Shown here: positions 20,107 to 28,689 of the stretch, piece after piece
How positions within the stretch are numbered: the first letter of the stretch is position 1
Layout: each line of letters starts with the position of its first letter
DNA from: Verrucomicrobiota bacterium
GTDB lineage: Bacteria > Verrucomicrobiota > Verrucomicrobiia > Opitutales > Opitutaceae
Direction: 5' to 3'
DNA: 64,000 bases
Assembly: GCA_028293545.1 (NCBI GenBank)
Contig: JAQGOP010000018.1
Span: 1 to 64,000, forward strand
The notes under the pieces: generated by a model
Told to the model about the DNA's origin: nothing
The model's database searches: none
The model's input: the letters and a program-made list of their open reading frames with translations, nothing else
Made by a program: the position numbers and the translations under genes

Positions 20107-20131
20107 GAGCCGGTCGGAGACACGGCGCTAC
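20107..20131 (-). repeat. REP-like palindrome, family B
   Basis: On the minus strand it reads GTAGCGCCGTGTCTCCGACCGGC, matching the copies at 4714 and 20702. It lies 30 bp beyond the 3' end of the GreA/GreB-type gene, in the same relative orientation to that gene as the copy at fmt. Confidence 0.7.
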
Positions 20132-20160
20132 CTCGTCGAAACGCATTCAGATTTCGTCGC

Positions 20161-20664
20161 CTATTCGATCTTCACGATTTCGAGCTCGGTCGCACCGGTG
20201 GGAAATTTGAACGGGACGCGCTGGCCGACGGTGGCATTCATCAGCGCCCGCGCGATCGGAGCGAGCCAGCTGACTTCGTTACGGGCGAAATCCGCTTCGT
20301 CGACGCCGACGATCCGATAACTGGATTCGACGCCTTTTCGATCCTTCACCGTCACGGTCGATCCGAATTGGACTTTGCCCGTCGCCGCCGACGGTCCGAC
20401 GATTTCCGCCGAGGCCAGGCTTTGCTGGAGATAACGAATCCGCTGATCGAGCTGAGCGAGCTCGCGTTTCCCTTCCGCGTCTTTCGCGGCGGCCGTGACC
20501 AAAGCAGGGCGGTCCCCGTCGAGCAGACCCGCAAGTTGGGCCCGCAGGCGTTCCGCTCCGTCGGCGGTAAGATAATTCGTCGCACCGGGCGGAAGCGGCG
20601 AAATCAACGGCGGCAGGACCGGCAGGTCCGAAACGTCGTCTTCGCGGGTGAAGGCCTTGCTCAT
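20161..20664 (-). CDS. GreA/GreB-family transcription elongation factor
   Basis: 167 aa. N-terminal coiled coil (LTADGAERLRAQLAGLL...KRELAQLDQRIRYLQQSLASAEIV) and C-terminal FKBP-like domain (VQFGSTVTVKDRKGVESSYRIVGVDEADFARNEVSWLAPIARALMNATVGQRVPFKFP). The PIARAL-GQxV pattern is diagnostic. GreB-like features include the leading SKAFTRED motif and a proline-rich linker (DLPVLPPLISPLPPGATNY). It rescues backtracked RNA polymerase by stimulating transcript cleavage. Confidence 0.92.
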   Translation of the reverse strand: MSKAFTREDDVSDLPVLPPLISPLPPGATNYLTADGAERLRAQLAGLLDGDRPALVTAAAKDAEGKRELAQLDQRIRYLQQSLASAEIVGPSAATGKVQFGSTVTVKDRKGVESSYRIVGVDEADFARNEVSWLAPIARALMNATVGQRVPFKFPTGATELEIVKIE

Positions 20665-20701
20665 GGAAATAGCGTGATCGCATTTCAGGGATTAACAACC
20701 C

Positions 20702-20729
20702 GTAGCGCCGGGTCTCCGACCGGGTCGTC
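20702..20729 (+). repeat. REP-like palindrome, family B
   Basis: GTAGCGCCGGGTCTCCGACCGGGTCGTC, in the divergent gap between the GreA/GreB-type gene and xylB. Confidence 0.7.
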
Positions 20730-20804
20730 AAGGCCTGGCTGGGAACGAAGGGCTTGCGCCGCGTGGGCGTTTTTGCGGCCATGCGGACTTCATTCGCATA
20801 CCCT

Positions 20805-22322
20805 ATGGCCCTTTTCATCGGCATCGATTCCGGAACCCAGAGCGTCAAGGCCGTCGTCCTCGACCTTGCGACGCGCCAGGTCGTCGCCGAGGCGCGCGCC
20901 CCGCATACCATGATCGCCGGCCTGCCGGTGGGTCACATGGAACAGCATCCGGCAGAGTGGGCCACGGCGCTCGATGCCGTGCTCCGCGAGGTGGCGGGGA
21001 AAATTGACGGCCGCCAGGTGCGCGGCATCGGGGTTTCCGGGCAGCAGCACGGGTTCGTGCCGCTCGACGAAAACGGCGAAGTGATCCGCCCGGCCAAGCT
21101 CTGGTGCGACACCAGCACCACAGCCGAGTGCGCGATCATCACGAAGAAACTGGGCGGTCCCAAGGCCGCGATCCGGGAAACGGGCAACCTGATCCTGCCG
21201 GGATTCACCGCCCCGAAAATCCTGTGGCTGAAACGACACGAGCCCAAAAACTACCGGCGCCTGCGCCACGTGCTTCTCCCGCACGATTACCTCAATTTTT
21301 GGCTGACCGGGAATTACTTCATGGAATTCGGCGACGCGTCCGGCACCGCGCTGCTCGATGTCCGGAAACGCTCCTGGTCGAGGAAGGCCATCCACGCGAT
21401 CGACGGAAAACTCCTGCAGTGGCTGCCTCCGCTTTCGGCCTCGCACGAATCCCCGGGCGCCTTGAAACCCGATCTCGCGCTGCGCTACGGGTTCACTGGC
21501 GAAGTCACGGTCAGCGCGGGCGGCGGTGACAACATGATGGGCGCGATCGGGACCGGGAACGTCACCCCCGGCGTGGTGACGGCGAGCTTCGGCACGAGCG
21601 GGACGATCTACGCGTACTCGGCCAAGCCCGTGATCGATCCCATCGGCGAGATCGCGGCGTTTTGCTCGTCGACCGGTGGCTGGCTCCCGCTGCTCTGCAC
21701 GATGAACGTCACCACCGTGACCGAACAGGTGCGAACGCTCTTTGGTCACGACTACGCCGCGTTGGAAGCATCCGTGGCGTCGACGCCGGCCGGCTCCGCG
21801 GGACTCTTGTTGCTCCCATATTTTTCCGGCGAGCGGACGCCAAATGTTTCGGACGGCACCGGGGTTTTGCTCGGGCTTAACCAGCAGTCGTTCCAGCCGG
21901 CCCACCTCGCGCGCGCCGCGATGGAAGGCGTGACCATGGGCATGAACTATGGCCTTCGCCGCCTGGCCGAACTCGGGATCAAGGCGAAGGAAATCCGCGT
22001 GACGGGCGGCGGCGCCAAGTCGGCGGTTTGGCGCCAAGTGATGGCTGACATTTTCGGCGTGCCGGTCGTCGCAATGGTGGAAGACGAAGGCGCGGCATTG
22101 GGCGGCGCCCTGCAAGCCGCCTGGTGCGTCGCGATTCGCGGGGGCAACACGAAGGCGAAGCTCGAGGATTTCACCAGGGGCACGGTGGCGCTCGATGAAT
22201 CGACCCGCTGCAAACCCAACCGGGCAAACGTCGCGCGCTACGCGAAACTGCAGTCCGTGCAGGACCAGCTGAGCCTGGCGTTGCGTGAGGTGTTCCGGGC
22301 GCATCGCGAACTGGCGGGGTAG
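20805..22322 (+). CDS. xylB: Xylulokinase-like FGGY kinase
   Basis: 505 aa, FGGY carbohydrate kinase. MALFIGIDSGTQSVKAVVLD is the N-terminal phosphate loop. GVSGQQHGFVPLD, KLWCDTST and HDYLNFWLTG are xylulokinase-like sugar-site segments. GGGDNMMGAIG holds the catalytic Asp, and RVTGGGAKSAVWRQVMADIFGVPV is the C-terminal ATP-site motif. ATG 20805 is chosen since the track ORF begins in repeat sequence. Predicted to phosphorylate D-xylulose; another ketose is possible. No xylose isomerase nearby. Confidence 0.92.
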   Translation: MALFIGIDSGTQSVKAVVLDLATRQVVAEARAPHTMIAGLPVGHMEQHPAEWATALDAVLREVAGKIDGRQVRGIGVSGQQHGFVPLDENGEVIRPAKLWCDTSTTAECAIITKKLGGPKAAIRETGNLILPGFTAPKILWLKRHEPKNYRRLRHVLLPHDYLNFWLTGNYFMEFGDASGTALLDVRKRSWSRKAIHAIDGKLLQWLPPLSASHESPGALKPDLALRYGFTGEVTVSAGGGDNMMGAIGTGNVTPGVVTASFGTSGTIYAYSAKPVIDPIGEIAAFCSSTGGWLPLLCTMNVTTVTEQVRTLFGHDYAALEASVASTPAGSAGLLLLPYFSGERTPNVSDGTGVLLGLNQQSFQPAHLARAAMEGVTMGMNYGLRRLAELGIKAKEIRVTGGGAKSAVWRQVMADIFGVPVVAMVEDEGAALGGALQAAWCVAIRGGNTKAKLEDFTRGTVALDESTRCKPNRANVARYAKLQSVQDQLSLALREVFRAHRELAG

Positions 22323-22367
22323 GGCGAGGTTGGGACGGTTTCCAATATCTGCTCATGCCGAGCCCCT

Positions 22368-22391
22368 GAGCAGGCGGGCCGCCTGCGCTAC
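22368..22391 (-). repeat. REP-like palindrome, family A
   Basis: Minus strand reads GTAGCGCAGGCGGCCCGCCTGC. It ends one base before the stop codon of the AraC-type gene (stop at 22393-22395). Other copies: 39604, 39728, 39810, 50245, 50479, 54471, 54630, 62649. Confidence 0.8.
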
Positions 22392-22392
22392 T

Positions 22393-23190
22393 TCACCGGC
22401 GCGGCCGCGCCGAGCCGGGGCTTTTGCCGAAGCGCAACCGGTACGCGCGGCAGAAGGTGTTGCTGCTGGTGAAACCGCTCGCCAGCGCGATCTCCTCCAC
22501 GCTGAGCGCTGTGGCCGTGAGCATGGCCTTCGCGTGCTCAAGGCGCAGCCGCCGCAACAACAGTCCGGGCGATTCCCGGTAACGCGCGCTGAACTCACGG
22601 ATGAAATGCTCCCGACTCACGCCGCATTTCTGGGCCACGCCTTTCAGGTTCACCGGCGAGCGGAAATGATTTCGCACGTAATGATGGCCAAACTCGATCG
22701 GGTCGCTCGTGCGCGTGCCTTGGACCTGCTCGCGGTACAACGCGATGAGGAGCCGATAGACGAGTTCGGACTCCTGGAGCCGGTCGCGAAATTGCCGTTT
22801 CCGATAGCGCTCGATCGCCTCGTCGAACAACGAGGTCGCCTCCGATTCGTCGGGCATGCGCACGACCGACCCGAAGTCCTGGCGCAGCCGGTCGAATAAT
22901 TCCGCCACGCCGGTCGCCGAGAAGGCGAGAAACCTCAGGCGGTAGGGCTCCGATGCCTCCACCGGATAACCATAACCGGTCGCTTCCCGGTGGCTGAAGA
23001 GCATCGCGTGGCCCGCGGGGACCGGCTGGGTCGAGCGCTCATCGCGAAACCAGGCCGAGCCGCTGACCGTCCGCTGGATCACCAGCGCGAATTCACCTTC
23101 GCGGCGGGAGTTGTCGAAGCGGTAGGCGGGACTCGTCTGGACCTCCTCGGCCCCGACGTGGACCACGCTGAACGGATCGGGTGCAGGCAT
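22393..23190 (-). CDS. AraC-family transcriptional regulator
   Basis: 265 aa. N-terminal cupin-like sensor (QTSPAYRFDNSRREGEFALVIQRTVSGSAWFRDE...AGHAMLFSHREATGYGYP). C-terminal double HTH (about 165-262): SPVNLKGVAQKCGVSREHFIREFSARYRESPG and LSVEEIALASGFTSSNTFCRAYRLRFGKSPG. Divergently transcribed from the GH4 alpha-galactosidase gene with 116 bp between, so it is the likely sugar-responsive activator of that gene. Confidence 0.92.
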   Translation of the reverse strand: MPAPDPFSVVHVGAEEVQTSPAYRFDNSRREGEFALVIQRTVSGSAWFRDERSTQPVPAGHAMLFSHREATGYGYPVEASEPYRLRFLAFSATGVAELFDRLRQDFGSVVRMPDESEATSLFDEAIERYRKRQFRDRLQESELVYRLLIALYREQVQGTRTSDPIEFGHHYVRNHFRSPVNLKGVAQKCGVSREHFIREFSARYRESPGLLLRRLRLEHAKAMLTATALSVEEIALASGFTSSNTFCRAYRLRFGKSPGSARPRR

Positions 23191-23198
23191 GGCTCCAT

Positions 23199-23302
23199 AT
23201 CACATTATGCACATCGCGAATCAATCTTTTGCTATCTACCTGCTGCCCCCATTGGAGGTTTGGCTGGTGTTTTCCCCTGCGCCTTTAACCCCATCACATT
23301 AT
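23199..23302. promoter_or_regulatory. Paired ATCACATTAT sites in the araC/melA divergent region
   Basis: The 10-mer ATCACATTAT occurs at 23199-23208, just ahead of the regulator start, and again at 23293-23302, just ahead of the alpha-galactosidase ATG. AT-rich words repeated in direct orientation in a divergent promoter are typical of AraC-type binding sites; this is inference. Confidence 0.4.
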
Positions 23303-23306
23303 TCCC

Positions 23307-24782
23307 ATGAGCGAAAAGAAAGCCAAACAGATCGGCCACGCCGACCACACCAAGGATGCCGCCGCCCGCGGTCTGCAGGGACAGATCCTGCGCCCGATCA
23401 AGATCACGATGCTGGGCGCCGGCAGCGCCTTCACCCCGCGCCTGATGAACGACATCCTGCGCATCCCCGGTGACAAGGGAGGCACGATCGCGCTCGTCGA
23501 CATCGACCGCGAGCGTCTCGACACGATGGTGAAGCTCATCACGCGCCTGGCGCAGCAGATCGGGAAACCCAACTGGCAGGTAGTCGGCTCCGTCGATCGC
23601 CGGAAGGTCATGGCGGATTCCGACTACATCGTGAACTGTATCGAAGTGAGCGGCACGGCGTGCGTGCGTTTCGACAACGATATCCCGGCGACGTACGGCA
23701 TCGACCAGTGCATTGGCGACACCATTGGTCCGGGCGGCTTGTTCAAGTCGATGCGCACCATCCCGGTTTTCCTGCAGGTTTTGAAGGACGCCGAGGAATT
23801 GTGCCCGAAGGCAATCGTCCTCAACTACACGAATCCGATGGCGATGATGTGCCTCGCGGCCGGGCGCTCGTCCTCGATGCAGATCGTCGGGTTGTGCCAC
23901 TCCGTGCAGGGCACAAGTCACCTTCTCGCCGAGCGCGCCGGAGTGCCGGTGCACGAAATGGAATGGGAGTGCGCGGGCATCAACCACATGGCGTGGTTCA
24001 CGAAGCTCGAACACAACGGCCGTGACCTTTATCCGATCCTGAAGCGGAAGGCTGCGAACGAAGTCACCCGCGCCCTCAAGGAGGGCCGCGCCAAGGATCC
24101 GAAGCGCCTCAACCACTGGCAGTGGGAAGCACCGGCCTGGCACCGGGACATCGTGCGGAAAGACATGATGCTCCATTTCGGCGCCTTCATCACGGAGTCG
24201 AGTGGGCACCTCTCGGAATATCTGCCCTATTACCGGAAGCGGAAAGACCTCATCCAGCGCTACAGCCGTGAAGGCTACGACGGCGGGACGAGCTTCTACG
24301 CCGACAACTGGCCGACGTGGCGCAAGGACGCGGACAAGCAGCGCGGGCGCATGCTCGCGGGCAAGGAGCCGATGGAGTGGGCGCGCAGCTGGGAGTACGC
24401 GAGCTGGATCATCGAAGCCCGCGAAAAGGACGCGCCGTTCCGGATCCATGGGAACGTGATGAACAACATCGCGGGCGCCGGGCAGCTGATCACGAATCTT
24501 CCCGCCGATGGCTGTGTCGAAGTCGCCTGCATGGTCGATCGCAACGGCATCAACCCGACGCGCTACGGCGCACTGCCCCGACAGATGGCCGCGCTCTGCG
24601 ATTCGAACATGCGGATGTTCGACCTCGGCGCGCAGGCGTGCATCGAGCGCAGCAAGGAACTCGCCATCTACGCGCTGATGCTCGATCCGCTGACCTCCGC
24701 CGTGTGCAGTCCGGAGGAAATCAAGAAGATGACCCTCGAGATGTTCGCGGCCGAGAAGGCATATCTTCCCGGCTATCGTTAA
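23307..24782 (+). CDS. Family 4 glycosidase (MelA-type alpha-galactosidase)
   Basis: 491 aa GH4 enzyme, which uses NAD+ and a divalent metal (oxidation/elimination mechanism). KITMLGAGSAFTPRLMNDIL is the Rossmann NAD-binding start. LVDIDRERLD follows, then VLNYTNPMAMM, the metal-binding Cys in VGLCHSVQG and the His in CAGINHMAWF. C-terminal NIAGAGQLITNLPADGCVEVACMVDRNGI is conserved. An N-terminal extension of about 28 residues precedes the Rossmann fold. The best match by eye is MelA-type alpha-galactosidase, but alpha-glucuronidase (AglA/B) members share these motifs. Controlled probably by the adjacent AraC regulator. Confidence 0.88.
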   Translation: MSEKKAKQIGHADHTKDAAARGLQGQILRPIKITMLGAGSAFTPRLMNDILRIPGDKGGTIALVDIDRERLDTMVKLITRLAQQIGKPNWQVVGSVDRRKVMADSDYIVNCIEVSGTACVRFDNDIPATYGIDQCIGDTIGPGGLFKSMRTIPVFLQVLKDAEELCPKAIVLNYTNPMAMMCLAAGRSSSMQIVGLCHSVQGTSHLLAERAGVPVHEMEWECAGINHMAWFTKLEHNGRDLYPILKRKAANEVTRALKEGRAKDPKRLNHWQWEAPAWHRDIVRKDMMLHFGAFITESSGHLSEYLPYYRKRKDLIQRYSREGYDGGTSFYADNWPTWRKDADKQRGRMLAGKEPMEWARSWEYASWIIEAREKDAPFRIHGNVMNNIAGAGQLITNLPADGCVEVACMVDRNGINPTRYGALPRQMAALCDSNMRMFDLGAQACIERSKELAIYALMLDPLTSAVCSPEEIKKMTLEMFAAEKAYLPGYR

Positions 24783-24793
24783 GCCGCGGCTGG

Positions 24794-25416
24794 GCGACGA
24801 AGTCGCAAGGTGGAGCGACTTCTCCGCAAGGCGCTGTTCGGCTCCGTCCACGTTCAAAGGCGGACGGAGCCGCTTCCATTCGACAGACTCAGGGTCTACG
24901 ACAACGCGTTAGGGACAACGCGTTCCGTCCCGGAAGATTTGGCCGCAAAGAAGCGCAAATTTTTCGAAGGCTCCGGAGGGAAACTTCCGCGCGCTTATAA
25001 GCGCTCTCAAATCCTCAGCAGCCTTGTTCAATCAAGCGACGAAGTCGCAAGGTGGAGCGACTTCTCCGCAAGGCGCTGTTCGGCTCCGTCTGAGTTCAAA
25101 GGCGGACGGAGCCGCTCCCATTCGACCGGCTCTGGGTCTACGACAACGCGTTAGGGACAACGCATTCCACCCCGGAAGATTTGGCCGCAAAGAAGCACAA
25201 ATTTTTCGAGGGCTCCGGAGGGAAACTTCCGCGCGCTTATAAGCGCTCCCAAATCTCCTCAGCAGCCTTGTTCAATCAAGCGACGAAGTCGCAAGGTGGA
25301 GCGACTTCTCCGCAAGGCGCTGTTTGGCTCCGTCCACGTTCAAATGCGGACGGAGCCGCTCCCGTTCGACAAGCTCAGGGTCTACGACAACGCGTTAGGG
25401 ACAACGCGTTCCACCA
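24794..25416 (+). repeat. Tandem 242-244 bp repeat, 2 full units plus a partial third
   Basis: Units start at 24794, 25036 and 25280 with GCGACGAAGTCGCAAGGTGGAG. Each contains several hairpin-forming segments: AAGTCGC...GCGACTT, GGCTCCGTCC...GGACGGAGCC, AACGCGTTAGGGACAACGCGTT and GCGCGCTTATAAGCGC. The third unit stops after the AACGCGTT part, just before the GNAT gene. The ORFs the track shows here (24810, 25024, 25181) repeat the same peptide in different frames and are not believed. A diverged dispersed copy lies at 34425-34680. Confidence 0.9.
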
Positions 25417-25424
25417 CGTAGAGA

Positions 25425-25943
25425 TCACGGCGCCACGCGGAGGCCGAGGACGATGAGGTCGCGATCGATCCCATCGAGGCGGGCCACGCGCGGCAGATGC
25501 GCCCACTCGCTAAAACCTGCCGAGCGAAACAAGCGCAGGCTCGGTTCGTTGTGGCCGAAAATATAACCGGTCAACGAGTGAATTCCCATGGCCGGCGCGC
25601 GCTCGATCATCCGGCCCAGGAGCCAGCGGCCCAGCCCGCGACCGCGGACATTCTCCGCGAGGTAGAGTGCGATCATCACGGTGCCATCGTAGGCGGCGCG
25701 CGGATAAAACGTATCGAACGACGCCCAACCACAGATCTGCCCGGGAGCAGTCGCCTCCGTGACGACCCAAAGCGGGCGAGCCGGATTCTGGTGCGAGGCG
25801 AACCAGGCGCGGCGGCTTTCCACCGTCACGGGCTCGAGGTCGGCGGTCACCATGCGCCCCGGGACGATGCTGTTATAAATGGCGACGATGGCCGGAAGAT
25901 CCGCCTCGATCGCCGGCCGGAGCTGCACGTCAGGAGCGCTCAC
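25425..25943 (-). CDS. GNAT acetyltransferase (phosphinothricin acetyltransferase-like)
   Basis: 172 aa. VQLRPAIEADLPAIVAIYNSIV is the typical N-terminal start of the PAT/YncA group; ALYLAENVRGRGLGRWLLGRMIERA holds the acetyl-CoA pyrophosphate loop (R-G-R-G-L-G). FGHNEPSLRLFRSAGFSEWAHLPRVA follows. The GTG start at 25943 overlaps the stop of the GlsB-type gene (GTGA). The acceptor is unknown: small amine or amino-acid analogue. Confidence 0.88.
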   Translation of the reverse strand: MSAPDVQLRPAIEADLPAIVAIYNSIVPGRMVTADLEPVTVESRRAWFASHQNPARPLWVVTEATAPGQICGWASFDTFYPRAAYDGTVMIALYLAENVRGRGLGRWLLGRMIERAPAMGIHSLTGYIFGHNEPSLRLFRSAGFSEWAHLPRVARLDGIDRDLIVLGLRVAP

Positions 25944-26188
25944 TTCTTGATGAAACGGAGGAGCCAGAGAAAGAGCAGGGCACCCAACACCGCGAAGATC
26001 AGCTGGCCGAGGAAGTTGTGCGCCGAAATACCGAGCAGGCCGAAAACGAAGCCGCCGAGGAACGCGCCCACGATGCCGACGATCATGTTGCCCACGAGCC
26101 CGAAGCCCTTGCCTTTGCAGATCAGCCCGCTGATCCAGCCCGCGAGCGCACCCAGCACGAGGAAAGTCAGGAAACTCTGCAGCGACAT
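25940..26188 (-). CDS. GlsB/YeaQ/YmgE-family small membrane protein
   Basis: 82 aa with three TM segments and the family pattern LGALAGWISGLICKGKGFGLVGNMIVGIVGAFLGGFVFGLLG. Known as transglycosylase-associated or stress-response membrane proteins, function unclear. ATG 26188 (MSLQSFLTFLVLGALAGW) preferred over the longer track start. Overlaps the GNAT gene by 4 nt. Confidence 0.9.
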   Translation of the reverse strand: MSLQSFLTFLVLGALAGWISGLICKGKGFGLVGNMIVGIVGAFLGGFVFGLLGISAHNFLGQLIFAVLGALLFLWLLRFIKK

Positions 26189-26256
26189 GGCCGGCAGCAT
26201 GCTTCGCACCTTCGAGGGCGCGAGCGAAAATCAGGACGCAGGCGCTGCTCCCGCCG

Positions 26257-26934
26257 TCACGGTTTCGCCGCGGCGGCCGCCCGCGGGAATTCCATCTTCT
26301 GCAGGATCTCCAGCAGGCGATCGCGCAGGATCACGTTCTCCTCCTGCGTGGTCTTTTTATACGTGCTCCGCTCGGTCACGCGCTCGGCGAGCTCGGTGCT
26401 GATCACATAAATCACGTTGTTGCGCACGAAAATGAGATTGCCGCGCTTCGCCACGATCGGGTTGTCGTCCGTGACCAGCGCGCGCTTCGCCCCGAACATC
26501 GAGCCGCCGGGCAACAGCGTGTAGGCGATGAACACGCCGTCCAAGATCTTCGGGAGAAACCCCGCGCTTTCCACGCCCCCGCCCGGGAACGCGTTGCGGA
26601 AATCCGGCATCACATACGTCGTGAAAAAATACCCGAGATAGTCCTGCGGCCCGCGCGTCGACAGTTCCCACCGCTGCGTCGCGTCCTGCTGGAAAACGCC
26701 GATGCTCACGTGCACGCTGAAGTTGTCCTGGAAGGTCACCACGTTTTCGGTGTCCTTGATCGTCCCGCCGAGTTCCGGCAGCACCGGCACCGGGATCCGA
26801 AAAAGCCCCGTCGGTGAAACATACATTCGACCTTCGACCCGACCCGCCAGCACCGGCGCAAAATCGTCCGTCTGCGCCAGCAGGGAGGCGCCGGTGAGCG
26901 CGAAGAGGAGGAGAACGGGGCGGATCATTCTCAT
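26257..26934 (-). CDS. Exported protein of unknown function
   Basis: 225 aa with a Sec signal (MRMIRPVLLLFALTGASLLAQ). The mature part is strand-rich: RMYVSPTGLFRIPVPVLPELGG...VVTFQDNFSVHVSIGVFQQD, then GPQDYLGYFFTTYVMPDFRNAFP. A basic helical C-terminus (RSTYKKTTQEENVILRDRLLEILQKMEF) closes it. I do not recognise a family. Last gene of an apparent minus-strand run trpC-rsmA-this gene, about 46 bp after rsmA. Confidence 0.7.
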   Translation of the reverse strand: MRMIRPVLLLFALTGASLLAQTDDFAPVLAGRVEGRMYVSPTGLFRIPVPVLPELGGTIKDTENVVTFQDNFSVHVSIGVFQQDATQRWELSTRGPQDYLGYFFTTYVMPDFRNAFPGGGVESAGFLPKILDGVFIAYTLLPGGSMFGAKRALVTDDNPIVAKRGNLIFVRNNVIYVISTELAERVTERSTYKKTTQEENVILRDRLLEILQKMEFPRAAAAAKP

Positions 26935-26980
26935 GATTGTTTAGGCCGAAGTCCTGAGCTTACAAGCTGAGGGTTATTAC

Positions 26981-27802
26981 TCATACCGCCAGCTGACGCC
27001 AAAGTTCCACCGGGATGGCTTCCGCCCGCGTCTGCGCCGAGAGGCCCGCCGCTTCCAATTTGGCGATCCACGCGCTCCCCTTGTCGGCGAGGAGATTCCG
27101 CAAAATTCCGCCCACTTGTTTTCGCCGCTGCTGGAAGCACGCGCGAATCACGGCCTTGACCTCACGCGGAAAAACGTGGGGCGCCGGCTTGCGCACGAGG
27201 TGGAGCAGGTAGGATTCGATCTCGGGCCGGGGATAAAAACATCCGGCGTCGACCTTGTGTCCCGGCGCGATGTCGTACGCCGCCTGGAGAAAAACCGAGA
27301 TGGCGCCGAACTGTTTCCCGCCCGGGTCGGCGGTGTACCGCTGCGCCGCTTCCTGCTGCAGCATCAGGACCATTCGTTCCGGCAAGGGGCCGCCGAGCAC
27401 TTCGTCCATCCACGGCGTTGAGATCGCGTAAGGGAGGTTGGCCACGACCTTGAACGCCCGTCCGTCCGGTTTGAAACCCGCGAGCGGATGTTCGATCGCG
27501 TCGCCTTCGAGCAGGTGCAGCCGTCCTTCCGCAGTCGGCACAATCGCCTCCTCCAGATGCAGGTGGAGGTTGCGGTCCTTTTCGACCGCCCAGACTTCCG
27601 CGCCCGCGGCCAGGAGCGCGCTCGTGAGGGTGCCGAGGCCCGGGCCGACCTCGATGACGGCGTCGCCGCTGCGGACCTCGGCGAGCTCGAGGGATTTTCG
27701 CACGATATTCCCGTCGACGAGGAAATTCTGGCCGAGGAAGCGCTTTGGTTGATGGCCGAGTTTGGCGAGCAACTCCCGCGTGGTGCTGGGGGAGAGCGGC
27801 AT
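26981..27802 (-). CDS. rsmA: 16S rRNA (A1518/A1519) dimethyltransferase RsmA/KsgA
   Basis: 273 aa. It dimethylates two adjacent adenosines near the 3' end of 16S rRNA. SAM motifs: FLGQNFLVD (family signature), VIEVGPGLGTLTSALL, VEKD, and the catalytic NLPY in VVANLPYAIS. FYPRPEIES is the substrate-loop motif. Start ATG overlaps the trpC stop by one base (TGATG), so the two are translationally linked. Confidence 0.96.
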   Translation of the reverse strand: MPLSPSTTRELLAKLGHQPKRFLGQNFLVDGNIVRKSLELAEVRSGDAVIEVGPGLGTLTSALLAAGAEVWAVEKDRNLHLHLEEAIVPTAEGRLHLLEGDAIEHPLAGFKPDGRAFKVVANLPYAISTPWMDEVLGGPLPERMVLMLQQEAAQRYTADPGGKQFGAISVFLQAAYDIAPGHKVDAGCFYPRPEIESYLLHLVRKPAPHVFPREVKAVIRACFQQRRKQVGGILRNLLADKGSAWIAKLEAAGLSAQTRAEAIPVELWRQLAV

Positions 27803-28602
27803 CAGGCAGAGCGAAGTTCGGCCACCAGCGCCGAGGGATCGGCGGAACGCATCAACGCTTCGCCCACGAGCACGGCCTGGGCGCCGGCGGCCCGAACGCG
27901 CGCGGCGTCGGCGGCGGTGGCGATCCCGCTTTCGCTCACCGCGATCACGCCGGGCGGGAACTTCGGGATCAGGCGCTCGCTGAGCGCGAGGTCGGTCTTG
28001 AAAATGGCGAGGTCGCGGTTGTTGACCCCGATGATCTTCGCCCCGTGGCGCGCGGCGCGTTCGATTTCCGCTTCGTTGTGGATCTCGAACAGCGCGTCGA
28101 GGCCCGCCACCGTGGCCGCCGTCGCGAGAACGGCGATCTCCTCGTCGGTCAGCGCCCGGACAATGATGAGGATCGCGCCCGCGCCCGCTTCACGGGCCTG
28201 CAAGACTTGGATCGGGTGCACCATGAAATCCTTGCGGAGGCAGGGGATCGCGGGCGCGTTCGATCGGAAGTGCGCCGTCACGCCGCGGAGGTCGTCGAGC
28301 GTTCCGCCGAAATATTTCTCATCGGTCAGGATCGAAAGCGCATCGGCGCCCGCGGCCTGGTAGCGCCGGGCCTGTTCGAGCGAGGAGGCGCCGGCCTTGA
28401 TGTCGCCCGCCGACGGCGAGCGGCGCTTGATCTCGGCGATGACCGCGAGCCGGCCGTCGCTGCGCCGCAGCCCGGCCGCGAACGACGGCGGACGCGGCAG
28501 GCTCGCGTCGAGCCGCGCCAGTTCCGCCTCGGTGACGGGGCGGAGCAGGGGCGCGATTTCCCGGCGCTTCCAGGCCATGATCTCGGTGAGCTTGTCTGAC
28601 AT
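27802..28602 (-). CDS. trpC: Indole-3-glycerol-phosphate synthase
   Basis: 266-aa TIM barrel, tryptophan pathway step 4. AVIAEIKRRSPSAGDIK, PCLRKDFMVHPIQVLQAREAGAGAILIIV, IGVNNRDLAIFKTDL, VSESGIATAADAARVRAAGAQAVLVGEALMR are all canonical. ATG 28602 (MSDKLTEIMAWKRREIAPL) is chosen; the large track ORF upstream is antisense to mazG. No other trp gene is adjacent, so the pathway genes are dispersed. Followed immediately by rsmA. Confidence 0.96.
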   Translation of the reverse strand: MSDKLTEIMAWKRREIAPLLRPVTEAELARLDASLPRPPSFAAGLRRSDGRLAVIAEIKRRSPSAGDIKAGASSLEQARRYQAAGADALSILTDEKYFGGTLDDLRGVTAHFRSNAPAIPCLRKDFMVHPIQVLQAREAGAGAILIIVRALTDEEIAVLATAATVAGLDALFEIHNEAEIERAARHGAKIIGVNNRDLAIFKTDLALSERLIPKFPPGVIAVSESGIATAADAARVRAAGAQAVLVGEALMRSADPSALVAELRSA

Positions 28603-28689
28603 CGGTTGCACACGAAGCACGCGAAGGCGGCGGAGGTAAATCCGTTTTTCTGCGTGCGCTCGGGGCACGGCATGCTTTCCTCCGAAAGC

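Noticed and set aside
23232-24857. 541-aa minus-strand ORF opposite the GH4 gene
   Set aside because: Shadow ORF; His/Arg-rich composition and no motif.
24794-25416. CRISPR array
   Set aside because: Units are 242-244 bp and near identical along their whole length; no short repeats with unique spacers and no cas genes.
24810-25456. Chain of overlapping ORFs with repeated peptide (KRKFFEGSGGKLPRAYKRSQ)
   Set aside because: They are frame readings of the 242-bp tandem repeat; the same peptide appears in the dispersed copy at 34473, with no independent coding evidence.
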